A stretch of 26,549 bases of DNA from Clostridia bacterium (GTDB lineage: Bacteria; Bacillota; Clostridia; Oscillospirales; Acutalibacteraceae), in assembly GCA_017559885.1 (NCBI GenBank), contig JAFYQN010000025.1, positions 1-26,549 of the forward strand, written 5' to 3'. Of this stretch, positions 1-7,417 are shown piece by piece; positions within the stretch are counted from its first letter, which is position 1, and each line of letters begins with the position of its first letter. Made by a program: the position numbers and the translations under genes. The notes under the pieces were generated by a model that saw only the letters and a program-made list of their open reading frames with translations, made no database searches and was not told the origin of the DNA.

Positions 1-252
1 GCCACGTTGCGCAAGTGTAGCGTAGAGAGCAGGAGCAGCATGTCCTTTTGAAAGAACCAAGCGATCACGCTTTGCATCCTTTGGATTTGCAGGGTCGATG
101 TTCATTTCTTTAAAATAAAGATATGTAAGAATCTCTGCTATAGAGAGTGAGCCACCGGGGTGACCTGCTTTTGCCGCGTGAACGCCTTCGATAATACCGA
201 TACGAACTTTGCAAGCGATTTTTTCTAATTGTTTTTTGGTAGATAAATCCAT
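1..252 (-). CDS. tktA: Transketolase, N-terminal subunit (3' part outside window)
   Basis: The first 84 residues are visible and the rest lies beyond the left edge. They begin MDLSTKKQLEKIACKVR and contain the thiamine-diphosphate domain signature AGHPGGSLS, followed by LVLSKGHAAPALYATLA, typical of transketolase N-terminal domains. In many Clostridia and archaea transketolase is split into two genes; the short leader before GHPGG fits that half-size form, but a full-length enzyme cannot be excluded because the 3' end is missing. The enzyme moves two-carbon units between sugar phosphates in the non-oxidative pentose phosphate pathway, in the cytoplasm. The ATG at 252 lies one base after the stop of the upstream HAD gene, and its ribosome binding site (AAGGAAAG) is inside the last codons of that gene, so the two are probably translationally coupled. 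Family is confident; the split form is inference. Confidence 0.9.
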   Translation of the reverse strand, partial: MDLSTKKQLEKIACKVRIGIIEGVHAAKAGHPGGSLSIAEILTYLYFKEMNIDPANPKDAKRDRLVLSKGHAAPALYATLAQRG

Positions 253-253
253 A

Positions 254-1090
254 CTATCTTTCCTTTCTTATTTCGGTGAGATAATCTATAAAATCGGCAA
301 CTGCGCCGTTTTGTACTGAACCGACCACCGTAGTAGCCACCGCTTTAACCTCGTCGGGCGAGTCGATTAGCGCGGCGCCGATATCGGCAGTTTTAATCAT
401 TTCAAGGTCGTTATAATAATCGCCTATGGCAAAACAACAACCTTTATTTATATTTAACTTTTCACAAAGTATTTTAAGCGTAAATGCTTTTGAAATGTCT
501 TTTGGCACGTGTTCAAAGTAGTAACGTTTTCTGCCGTCAATAGTAGCAGACGTATCCACAAACTGTGAATTGTGCTCGCACTTTGAAATAATTTCTTTTA
601 CAATCTTTGCTTCATCGCTATTTGTAAAAAGATATAAAACCTTATTCCAATTATAACCTAAAGCGGCTTCATAATCAAGCACTAAAGCGTCAAGATTTTC
701 ATATCTTTCGTGGTCAATGGTTTCATCGTTGCATTGCGCTACAATTACCTGCTTACCGCTATGAATTTCGATACCTACGGTTTTGCAACCGTCCATAACT
801 TTTTTAACTATGTAACAGTCTTCTTTTGGTACAAACTGCTCATAAACCGCCTTATCACAGTTAAAATCATATATCACGCTACCGTTTGCCACAATAGACG
901 GCGATAGACATTTTATACGCGAGGTAACGCTCGATACCGCGCCTGCCGTTCTACCCGTAGCAAGACAAAATCGCCCGCCCTCGCGCACAAAATATTCAAT
1001 TGCTTCAATATTGCGCGGTGGCAAATAATCGCTGATAAGCAACGTTCCGTCTATATCACAGGCAAGTAAGCAACCGTCAAACAAACCCAT
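254..1090 (-). CDS. Cof-type HAD superfamily phosphatase
   Basis: A 278-residue haloacid-dehalogenase phosphatase of the Cof (IIB cap) type. Motif I is DIDGT at residues 12-16 with nucleophile D12 and acid/base D14; motif II is the Thr in LATGRT (about residue 45); motif III is K201; motif IV is GDYYND at 223-228. The roughly 100-residue insert between motifs II and III is the cap that selects the substrate. Relatives dephosphorylate sugar phosphates, pyridoxal phosphate or FMN; the substrate cannot be told from sequence. It is a soluble cytoplasmic protein. The start codon overlaps the stop of the upstream pseudouridine synthase gene by one base (TAATG), and the transketolase gene begins one base after its own stop, so it is an internal operon member. 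Sugar-phosphate chemistry next to transketolase is only suggestive. Confidence 0.92.
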   Translation of the reverse strand: MGLFDGCLLACDIDGTLLISDYLPPRNIEAIEYFVREGGRFCLATGRTAGAVSSVTSRIKCLSPSIVANGSVIYDFNCDKAVYEQFVPKEDCYIVKKVMDGCKTVGIEIHSGKQVIVAQCNDETIDHERYENLDALVLDYEAALGYNWNKVLYLFTNSDEAKIVKEIISKCEHNSQFVDTSATIDGRKRYYFEHVPKDISKAFTLKILCEKLNINKGCCFAIGDYYNDLEMIKTADIGAALIDSPDEVKAVATTVVGSVQNGAVADFIDYLTEIRKER

Positions 1091-2004
1091 TAGTCACGTA
1101 ACTCCTTTAAAAACTTTGTAAAATACTGTGGCAGTTCGCTTGTAAACTCCATATACTCACGGCTTACGGGGTGAATAAACCCAATTTTTCGAGCGTGTAG
1201 ACATTGACCGCCAAGTTTTGTAATAACCTTGTGTGGTCCGTAAACATCGTCACCTGCAACGGGATGACCAAGAGATGCCATATGCACCCTTATTTGATGA
1301 GTGCGACCCGTTTTAAGTCGTAATTTTACATGGGTAAAATTACCAAAACGCTCAAGCACTGTGTAGTGCGTAACGGCATCTCTGCCGCCTTCTACTATCG
1401 CCATTTGTTTGCGCTTTACGGGGTGCCTACCAATAGGCGCATCAACCGTACCGCTATCATTTTTTAAATTGCCGTAAACTACCGCCTCATACTCACGGGT
1501 AAGCGAGTGTTCGCTTATTTGCTCGGCGAGAAACAAATGAGCGTTGTCGTTTTTAGCGACGAGCAATAGTCCGCTTGTGTTTTTATCAATTCGGTGCAAA
1601 ATACCGGGGCGCATAACGCCGTTTATACCCGATAAACTATCGCCGCAATGATAAAGAATAGCATTTACAAGCGTACCGCTATAATTACCTGCGGCTGGGT
1701 GAACAACCATATCTTTTGGTTTGTTTACCACCAAAAGATGTTCGTCCTCATAGACAATGTCAAGCGGTATGTTTTCGGGCTCAACAGAATATTCTTGTGG
1801 TTCGGGAACGCTAAATTCTATTTTATCGCCCTGTTTTAGTTTTGTGTTTTTTGCCGCAACCTTACCGTTTACAGTAACGCAACCGTCGTTTATAAGCGTT
1901 GCCGCATAGGAACGGGTTATGTCGCAATTCGCCGATAAAAACACATCAAGACGGCGGCTTTCGCCGTCGTCATAAATGTAATTATACAGTTTCATTTGTG
2001 TCAT
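1090..2004 (-). CDS. RluA/RluD-family 23S rRNA pseudouridine synthase
   Basis: A 304-residue enzyme that isomerises uridines to pseudouridine in RNA. The N-terminal S4 RNA-binding domain spans about residues 17-75 (RRLDVFLSANCDITRSYAA then VTVNGKVAAKNTKLKQGD). The catalytic domain carries the family signature HRIDKNTSGLLLVAKN with catalytic Asp at D140, and later LKTGRTHQIRVHMASLGHPV. This architecture and length match RluD-type enzymes (YlyB in Bacillus), which act on large-subunit rRNA; the exact target uridine cannot be assigned. It starts inside the last 23 bases of lspA and has a poor ribosome binding site of its own, so translational coupling to lspA is likely. The lspA-rluD-like pair is a long-known Firmicute gene order. 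Confidence 0.95.
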   Translation of the reverse strand: MTQMKLYNYIYDDGESRRLDVFLSANCDITRSYAATLINDGCVTVNGKVAAKNTKLKQGDKIEFSVPEPQEYSVEPENIPLDIVYEDEHLLVVNKPKDMVVHPAAGNYSGTLVNAILYHCGDSLSGINGVMRPGILHRIDKNTSGLLLVAKNDNAHLFLAEQISEHSLTREYEAVVYGNLKNDSGTVDAPIGRHPVKRKQMAIVEGGRDAVTHYTVLERFGNFTHVKLRLKTGRTHQIRVHMASLGHPVAGDDVYGPHKVITKLGGQCLHARKIGFIHPVSREYMEFTSELPQYFTKFLKELRD

Positions 2005-2527
2005 TATTGTCTTGGTTTGTTATAGCGTGAGCGTTTGATTTGCTTTTTTGCTCGTCGATAATGCTTTTAATAAGCGAGAACATTACTAATCCCACACCTA
2101 TAACAATAGTGCAGTCGGCAACGTTAAAAACGGGATAGGTAGGCCAAAATTCAAGATGTAAAAAGTCTCTTACGTGCTCAAATTGTATACGGTCTATCAA
2201 GTTGCCTGCGCCACCCGAAAGAATAAGCATAGACGCCCAAAACATAAGTTTGTCACGAATTCCGTATTTTAGTAACGATGCAATAATAACAAGCATTACA
2301 ACTATAGTAATTGATACTAAAAGCCACGGATGTCCGTCAAGCAAACCCCATGCCGCGCCACCGTTTTCGGTATAGTGTATTTCGACAATATGGGGTATAA
2401 AGGGTATTGAATCTTGTTTTAGAACAAGTCCGTTTGCCTCGTATACGGTGGGTATCCACCATTTTGTAAACTGGTCGGCTCCTAATGCCAAAATACCCGT
2501 TATAACTGCAAGAATATATGATATCAC
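1982..2527 (-). CDS. lspA: Lipoprotein signal peptidase (signal peptidase II)
   Basis: A 181-residue polytopic membrane aspartyl protease that removes the signal peptide from diacylglyceryl-modified prolipoproteins. Four hydrophobic segments are visible: roughly residues 2-18, 67-87, 94-106 and 138-154. The conserved GNLIDR stretch is at 108-113, and the two catalytic aspartates are D121 in HVRDFL and D138 in FNVADC, as known for the family. The hydrophilic C-terminal tail after about residue 155 is longer than in E. coli. The start is a GTG at 2527 with a GGAG site seven bases upstream; no ATG fits the membrane topology. It lies 15 bases after divIVA and overlaps the downstream RluD-type gene by 23 bases. 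Confidence 0.96.
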   Translation of the reverse strand: MISYILAVITGILALGADQFTKWWIPTVYEANGLVLKQDSIPFIPHIVEIHYTENGGAAWGLLDGHPWLLVSITIVVMLVIIASLLKYGIRDKLMFWASMLILSGGAGNLIDRIQFEHVRDFLHLEFWPTYPVFNVADCTIVIGVGLVMFSLIKSIIDEQKSKSNAHAITNQDNNDTNETV

Positions 2528-2542
2528 AATATCACTCCAAAA

Positions 2543-3355
2543 TTAAATATCTTCTTCCTGATCGTCGTCTGCGTCAAAATCAAACTCGTCAGAGTTAATA
2601 ACAAAACCCGAATTTCCGGTAACGGTTTCAATAAGTTTTTCTGCCGCTTCTTCAATTGGCATTTCCTCAATATCAACCTCGTCGTCAGACATTGCAAGTT
2701 CTAACGGATTTTTAATTTCTTCTTCTGCCTGCGGCTCATTATCAAAGGAAAGCGCAACTGCGGCGGCAATTTCCTCGGGGTCGGCAGGCATATTGTCGGG
2801 AAGAGATGCCAAAAGTTCAAGATGCTCTTTATATTTAGCGGTAATTTCTGCCTTAAAGGTAGCAACCTCAACCTTCATTTTATTATATAACAACTGTTGA
2901 CGGTCAACACAATCCTGTGTTGCGACCTCAATGGCATTCTTTTTCTTTTCGGCGTCGGAAACGATTTTTTCCATCTCGCCTTGAAGTTCGGCCTTGCGCT
3001 CGCCTGCTTTTTTGTCAAATGCAGTAGTGAGTTCTTTTTCTTGAGCAGTAAGGTTTTCGATACTCGATTGCGCTTCGGAAATAATTTGCGCGCTCTTTTG
3101 CTTTGCTTCTTCAACTATTTGGTCGGCAAACTTTTGAGCGCTTATAAGCACGTTTTGTATGTTGCCCTGAGCATTTTTACAATCTTCAAGTTCACCTTTA
3201 AGTTCGTTTATTTTAGCATTCATTTCACGAAGTGTGCGCTCAAACTGTTCGTAATCGGCCTCTACTTTATCAAGAAGAACGTCTACCTCTTCTTTTTTGT
3301 AGCCGCCAACCGCGGTTGAAAAACGTACATTTCTTATTTCGTTTGCGTTTAACAT
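2543..3355 (-). CDS. divIVA: DivIVA-domain cell division/polarity protein
   Basis: A 270-residue coiled-coil protein of the DivIVA/GpsB family. The N-terminal membrane-binding DivIVA domain is clear in the first ~35 residues: the segment FSTAVGGYKKEEVDVLLDKV matches the family pattern of F, GY and a VDxFLD-like helix. It is followed by long charged coiled coils (about residues 25-70 and 85-165) and an acidic tail ending DDDQEEDI. In Gram-positive bacteria DivIVA marks negatively curved membrane at septa and poles and recruits division or wall-growth proteins. Start chosen at the ATG at 3355, with GGAGG seven bases upstream placed just after the ylmH stop. The ylmH-divIVA-lspA order is the conserved downstream end of the Gram-positive division cluster. 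The Ala/Glu/Lys-rich middle is typical, not anomalous. Confidence 0.95.
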   Translation of the reverse strand: MLNANEIRNVRFSTAVGGYKKEEVDVLLDKVEADYEQFERTLREMNAKINELKGELEDCKNAQGNIQNVLISAQKFADQIVEEAKQKSAQIISEAQSSIENLTAQEKELTTAFDKKAGERKAELQGEMEKIVSDAEKKKNAIEVATQDCVDRQQLLYNKMKVEVATFKAEITAKYKEHLELLASLPDNMPADPEEIAAAVALSFDNEPQAEEEIKNPLELAMSDDEVDIEEMPIEEAAEKLIETVTGNSGFVINSDEFDFDADDDQEEDI

Positions 3356-3367
3356 AACATATCCTCC

Positions 3368-4099
3368 CTAAACATACTTATCATATTTTAGTATAATTCT
3401 GCCTTTTTTAGAATATTCATCACAAGACGTCAGTTGAAATTTACCCTTTTGCCTGATTGTGATTTTGTCATCCGATTTTACGTTTGCAGTGAGTTTGGTA
3501 ACGCATACCGAATTTACCGAAACGTATCCGTCGGTAATTTTTTCACACGCTTGCTTGCGCGACATATTGCAAAGTGATGCCACGACACAATCAAGTCGTG
3601 TTGAAGAAACGGTTACGGAATGTGATTCTTTTTTTCCGTTTTGGGGTAACGGCTTACAAAAACCTTCGGTAAGTGTAACGCCTACATTTCCTACCTTTTT
3701 AACTTCGGTAAGTATAAATTTTGAAACGTCGTTTGTAACAAAAATAACCGTTCTACCCTCGCTCACAAGTATATCCCCTATGGTTTCACGCGCTATACCA
3801 AGCGCCATAAGCGCGCCTAAAAAATCGCGATGGGTAAGTTTGTCGCACTCGCGATAGTTAAAGGTAATTGCCGTTATTGGAAATTGGGGACTGTCGCACC
3901 AATCGGGCAAAGCGCCTAAAATTACGCGTTCGGCCGTGTCATAGCCGCCATAAAAACTATGTTTTTCATTAACTTTAAACTGTTTTATGGCAACCGACAA
4001 TTCATTGGCGGTTAAAAATCCCAAAAATTTAGGCAAATTGGTTTTGTTACAAAGATTTATCAAATCTGCCGTTCTTGCGGGCAAAAGTTCAACATCCAT
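3368..4099 (-). CDS. ylmH: YlmH family S4-domain RNA-binding protein
   Basis: A 243-residue protein with an N-terminal alpha/beta region (about residues 1-160) and a C-terminal S4 RNA-binding domain from about residue 165, where RLDCVVASLCNMSRKQACEK is followed by GYVSVNSVCVTKLTANVKSDDKITI. YlmH-family proteins bind RNA; work in Bacillus points to a ribosome-associated role in rescue of stalled translation, while the gene sits in the division cluster of most Firmicutes. The segment FLGALMALGIARETIGDILV in the first half is a typical YlmH element. The gene starts by one-base overlap with sepF (TAATG) and ends 12 bases before divIVA, whose ribosome binding site overlaps its stop. Family confident; precise cellular role inferred from relatives. 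Confidence 0.93.
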   Translation of the reverse strand: MDVELLPARTADLINLCNKTNLPKFLGFLTANELSVAIKQFKVNEKHSFYGGYDTAERVILGALPDWCDSPQFPITAITFNYRECDKLTHRDFLGALMALGIARETIGDILVSEGRTVIFVTNDVSKFILTEVKKVGNVGVTLTEGFCKPLPQNGKKESHSVTVSSTRLDCVVASLCNMSRKQACEKITDGYVSVNSVCVTKLTANVKSDDKITIRQKGKFQLTSCDEYSKKGRIILKYDKYV

Positions 4100-4563
4100 T
4101 AAAAGTAAATCTTGCCGTCCTCAAACTCTTCGGGCAAAAGTTCGCCCATTACGTCCACACCACGAGCAACGATTATAAAGGTGTTTTTTGCTACCTTACG
4201 CATATTGCCGCCGTTGGCGTAAGCCACACCGCTTAAAAAGTCAACTATTCTGCGACTTGTATCGCGCGCGCTTTCTTCAAGGTTAAGAACTACGGTTTTA
4301 CCCTCGTTAAGATGGTCGGCAATGCTTGTTACCTCATCAAAACGGTCAGGTTTTACAAGAACAACCTGAAGTTGACCTTGTGACTGTGAGTAATTAATTG
4401 TTTTTGATTTTATAATTCTTGGAGAACTTTCTCTTTTAGGCGCTGTTGGTTCATCTTGAACCTTTTCGCGACCGGAGCGTTCAGCAACCTCTTCATTTTC
4501 GTTTTCAAAATCATCTTCATCGGGGATTACCATAATGTTTTTAATACTATCCCAAAGACCCAT
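4099..4563 (-). CDS. sepF: Cell division protein SepF
   Basis: A 154-residue FtsZ-interacting protein that tethers the Z-ring to the membrane and shapes the septum. The N-terminus MGLWDSIKNIMVIP is the amphipathic membrane-targeting helix. A charged, low-complexity linker covers about residues 15-65. The C-terminal beta-rich SepF domain (about 67-150) contains VKPDRFDEVTSIADHLNEGK and LSGVAYANGG, with the conserved FLSG and F-I-[IV]-A strands. Length is normal for the family. The start at 4563 has an AAAGGAAG site at good spacing. It lies between yggS and ylmH, as in Bacillus (ylmE-sepF-ylmG-ylmH), but ylmG is absent here. Confidence 0.96.
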   Translation of the reverse strand: MGLWDSIKNIMVIPDEDDFENENEEVAERSGREKVQDEPTAPKRESSPRIIKSKTINYSQSQGQLQVVLVKPDRFDEVTSIADHLNEGKTVVLNLEESARDTSRRIVDFLSGVAYANGGNMRKVAKNTFIIVARGVDVMGELLPEEFEDGKIYF

Positions 4564-4592
4564 AATTGCACTTCCTTTATATAATTATTTTT

Positions 4593-5306
4593 TTAAATAT
4601 TGTAATTTCGTCTACCAAAAAGCGCCGTGCCAAGTCGCACCATATTAGCGCCCTCTTCGATTGCCGCTTCATAATCGTCGGACATACCCATAGACAAAAT
4701 ATCCATACTACTATTATCTATTTTTTTAGTGTCAATGTCAATAAACAGTTTTTTCATTTTTGCAAAATATACTCGATTTTGGCCACTGTTTTCACAAATT
4801 GGAGGTATTGCCATAAGACCTTTTATTTTTATGCCGTCAAGCAATGCAATTTTTTGCGCCGCTTCGACTGCTTCGTCGTAGCAAAAACCCGATTTGCTTT
4901 GCTCTTCACCTATGTTGATTTCGAGCAAAATATCCATAGTGATATTACGTTTTACCGCCTGCTTGGATATTTCGGTGGCAAGTTTATACGAGTCAACCGA
5001 ATGGATAAGTTCTACCTTATCGATTATATCTTTTACTTTATTGGTTTGCAAATGACCTATAAAATGCTTGTGAGCAGGGGCATAGTCGTCATATTTAGAC
5101 AACAACTCTTGCACCCTGTTTTCACCTATAAATTCTATTCCTGACTTTATAGCGTGATTTATAACGTTAACATCTACCGTTTTTGTAGCGGCAAGAAGCG
5201 TTATATCTTCATATTTTCGACCTGATTTTTCAGCAGCGCGAGCAATGTTAGAGATTATTTGCTTATAATTTTCATCAAATATACTAATCGACGATTTTTC
5301 CATCAT
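4593..5306 (-). CDS. yggS: YggS/YlmE-family PLP-binding homeostasis protein
   Basis: A 237-residue pyridoxal-phosphate-binding TIM-barrel protein (COG0325, YlmE in Bacillus). The PLP-binding lysine is K42 in LLAATKTVDVN. Other family markers are GENRVQELLSK, HFIGHLQTNK, LLEINIGEEQSKSGF, GLMAIPP and the C-terminal LSMGMSDDYEAAI with MVRLGTALFG. The family has no proven enzymatic turnover and keeps free PLP and amino/keto acid pools balanced; loss causes mild vitamin B6-linked phenotypes in model bacteria. It begins inside the last 23 bases of the HlyD-like gene, with AAAGAGG upstream of two adjacent ATG codons (5306 and 5303), either of which could start. It is the standard neighbour of sepF in Firmicutes. 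Confidence 0.95.
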   Translation of the reverse strand: MMEKSSISIFDENYKQIISNIARAAEKSGRKYEDITLLAATKTVDVNVINHAIKSGIEFIGENRVQELLSKYDDYAPAHKHFIGHLQTNKVKDIIDKVELIHSVDSYKLATEISKQAVKRNITMDILLEINIGEEQSKSGFCYDEAVEAAQKIALLDGIKIKGLMAIPPICENSGQNRVYFAKMKKLFIDIDTKKIDNSSMDILSMGMSDDYEAAIEEGANMVRLGTALFGRRNYNI

Positions 5307-6489
5307 ACAACCTCTTTCCCTTTACTACAACATCATCATAAAGTCGTAAAACCTCATCGTTGCTTACCTGTTGCTCACAAATAATATATTCATCGGTGCG
5401 GTAAAGAACGTTTACGCCCACAAATTTAAGTGTCATACCCGAACGCACAAAAACGCCAGTTTTTTCGTTTTGAAAACGTAGTGCCTTGGTGGGGAGTTTA
5501 AGACCTGAATAGGTGTTGTTTATTATGGTCATATTGCCTCTTCTTACCGACGCGAGTTCGCTGTTCATTTGTGTGCAAGAAAAGATAAGTACCGCCGTAT
5601 CGTCTTTTTTAGAAGTATTGATTTTTTCCACCGTAACGTCAAGTTCTGGGGTGGTTTTAAGGGTTGTTTTTAGTTTAAGTTTATCGCCTTTTTTATATTT
5701 AAGTGAGTCGCTTATATTTACCTTTGCCGCGATATACCAAGTATAGCCCGAAACTATTTTTCCTATGGTTTTATCTGCAACCGTATCAGCAGTTAATTTG
5801 TCAAGATACTCGGGTGTAATGCTATCAATATTTTCGCATGAAAGGATATTTTCATAGCCGTCTACGCCCGAAACAAAGTAACCCGAAGTATCGGTAGTTA
5901 TGTTACCAATAGGTTGTGGTAAAGAAGCATTAAGCGATTCAAGCTCTGCAGTAAGCTCTGCAAGGCGCGCCGAAAAATCGGTTTGCTCGCCTGTTATCAT
6001 CTGTCGGCGGCTTATATTTGTAAGCAATTCTGCCGAATCGGAATCAACGCTTGAAAAATCGCCCGCCGCAATACCGCGAAGTAGCACGTTAAGCGAATTA
6101 TTAACCTTATCGTTAGCAAGGTTAATATCGGCGGCTTCTACGTCGTTATAGCCTTGTATTTGTTCAATGTCGGCAATACGTTCTTTTAACTGTTCAATAC
6201 GGTTTACCGTAACCGATGCTTCCGAATTAGAATAAATATTGGCAATAACACCGTCTTTTGCAACGCGTTCGCCATCTGCAAGGGTAAAGTGCAACGTACC
6301 CGTTGTGTTAGATGTAATAATTTTTTCTTCACGAATTATTATACCGTTTATTTGAAAACCTTCTACCGCGGTATGATACTGCGCGCTTGCGGTAGTAATA
6401 GGCTTGTATGCAGAAGAATAAACCTGATGCGCAACAAACACTACAGCTATAACGCAAATTAATATTCTTAATACTTTATTGTCACGCAT
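5284..6489 (-). CDS. HlyD-like membrane-anchored periplasmic-adaptor-type protein
   Basis: A 401-residue protein with one N-terminal membrane anchor (about residues 7-25) and an extracytoplasmic body. The segment after the anchor resembles the barrel/lipoyl-like half of HlyD/MacA adaptors (IIIREEKIITSNTTGTLHF then LADGERVAKDGVIANI). It is followed by a short helical hairpin (about 95-190: RIEQLKERIADIEQI and SARLAELTAELESLNASL), a second beta-rich half, and a C-terminal stretch with KLPTKALRFQNEKTGVFV, very like the end of HlyD-family proteins. No ABC transporter or outer-membrane partner is adjacent, and the gene sits in the division cluster between miaA and yggS. From memory, similar 'HlyD family' genes occupy this place in other Clostridia. 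Function unknown; a septal or wall role is inference. The start at 6489 follows AAAGGA placed over the miaA stop. Confidence 0.8.
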   Translation of the reverse strand: MRDNKVLRILICVIAVVFVAHQVYSSAYKPITTASAQYHTAVEGFQINGIIIREEKIITSNTTGTLHFTLADGERVAKDGVIANIYSNSEASVTVNRIEQLKERIADIEQIQGYNDVEAADINLANDKVNNSLNVLLRGIAAGDFSSVDSDSAELLTNISRRQMITGEQTDFSARLAELTAELESLNASLPQPIGNITTDTSGYFVSGVDGYENILSCENIDSITPEYLDKLTADTVADKTIGKIVSGYTWYIAAKVNISDSLKYKKGDKLKLKTTLKTTPELDVTVEKINTSKKDDTAVLIFSCTQMNSELASVRRGNMTIINNTYSGLKLPTKALRFQNEKTGVFVRSGMTLKFVGVNVLYRTDEYIICEQQVSNDEVLRLYDDVVVKGKRLYDGKIVD

Positions 6490-6496
6490 AATTTAA

Positions 6497-7417
6497 TCAT
6501 TCCTTTACAAAATTTATAGCCGTATCTAATAGATTTTCTGTTTTGTCTTTATAAATCCAGTTAATACGAGTATCTTTATTAAACCAAGTAAGTTGGCGCT
6601 TAGCATAACGGCGTGTTGAACGCTTTAGATTTTCAACCGCTTCGTCAAATGAAACTTCACCCTTAAAGTAGTCAAAAAACTCTTTGTGACCTATTGCTTG
6701 CACGGCGCCACCGCCAAGATTTTTACAAAAGGCTGTTTTCGCCTCTTCTAAAAGTCCGTTTTCAAGCATTATATCAACTCGAGCATTTATACGCTCGTAT
6801 AGTTTTTCACGGTCACAGTACGTAATGCCAATCATACAAGCATCATACGGAGACTCGTTTTGTATTGATTGCTCATCATTAAAACTTTTTGTATTGCCCG
6901 TGCTTTCATAAATTTCAAAAGCGCGAATTATACGACGCTTATCGTTTTCGTGAAGTTTTTCGGCAGCATCGGGGTCGATTTGACGCAGGCGGTTTAACAT
7001 TTCCTCGCCGCCAACACGGTCAAATTCCCCCGTTATTTTGTCACGAAGTTCAAAATCGGTTTCTTGTTCTACAAACTCTACGTTGTTTACAAGCGAATTT
7101 ATATAAAGTCCCGTGCCGCCTACTATTATAGGCGTTTTGCTGCGCGCCGCAACTTCGGCAATCTTTTCTCGAGCCACTTTTACATAATCAGCAACTGTAA
7201 AACTACTGCCGTACGGCAAAAATTCTACCAAATGGTGTGGTATTCCCTCGGTTTCGGATTGGTCGGGAGCCGCAGACGCTATGTGCATATCGCAATAAAT
7301 TTGCATAGAGTCGGCAGATATTACTTCGCCGTCAAAGTGTTTTGCAAGCGCTATACCAAGACCTGTTTTGCCCGAAGCCGTAGGACCTACGACACAAATT
7401 ATTTTTTGTTTTTTCAT
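6497..7417 (-). CDS. miaA: tRNA dimethylallyltransferase MiaA
   Basis: A 306-residue enzyme that transfers dimethylallyl from DMAPP to N6 of A37 in tRNAs reading UNN codons. The P-loop is GPTASGKT at residues 11-18, followed by the substrate-binding DSMQIY at 36-41 with the key Asp, then GGTGLYINSLVNN near 100, and the C-terminal STRRYAKRQLTWFNKD helix typical of MiaA. Length is standard. It overlaps the end of mutL by four bases (ATGA), and mutL's end supplies a GGAAG site. Its product i6A37 is the substrate of MiaB, encoded at the head of the same gene run, so both steps of ms2i6A37 formation are in this window. Confidence 0.97.
   Translation of the reverse strand: MKKQKIICVVGPTASGKTGLGIALAKHFDGEVISADSMQIYCDMHIASAAPDQSETEGIPHHLVEFLPYGSSFTVADYVKVAREKIAEVAARSKTPIIVGGTGLYINSLVNNVEFVEQETDFELRDKITGEFDRVGGEEMLNRLRQIDPDAAEKLHENDKRRIIRAFEIYESTGNTKSFNDEQSIQNESPYDACMIGITYCDREKLYERINARVDIMLENGLLEEAKTAFCKNLGGGAVQAIGHKEFFDYFKGEVSFDEAVENLKRSTRRYAKRQLTWFNKDTRINWIYKDKTENLLDTAINFVKE

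Noticed and set aside
2875..3319. Overlapping ORFs on both strands within divIVA
   Set aside because: They are shadows of a Lys/Glu/Ala-rich coiled coil; no ribosome binding sites and implausible composition.
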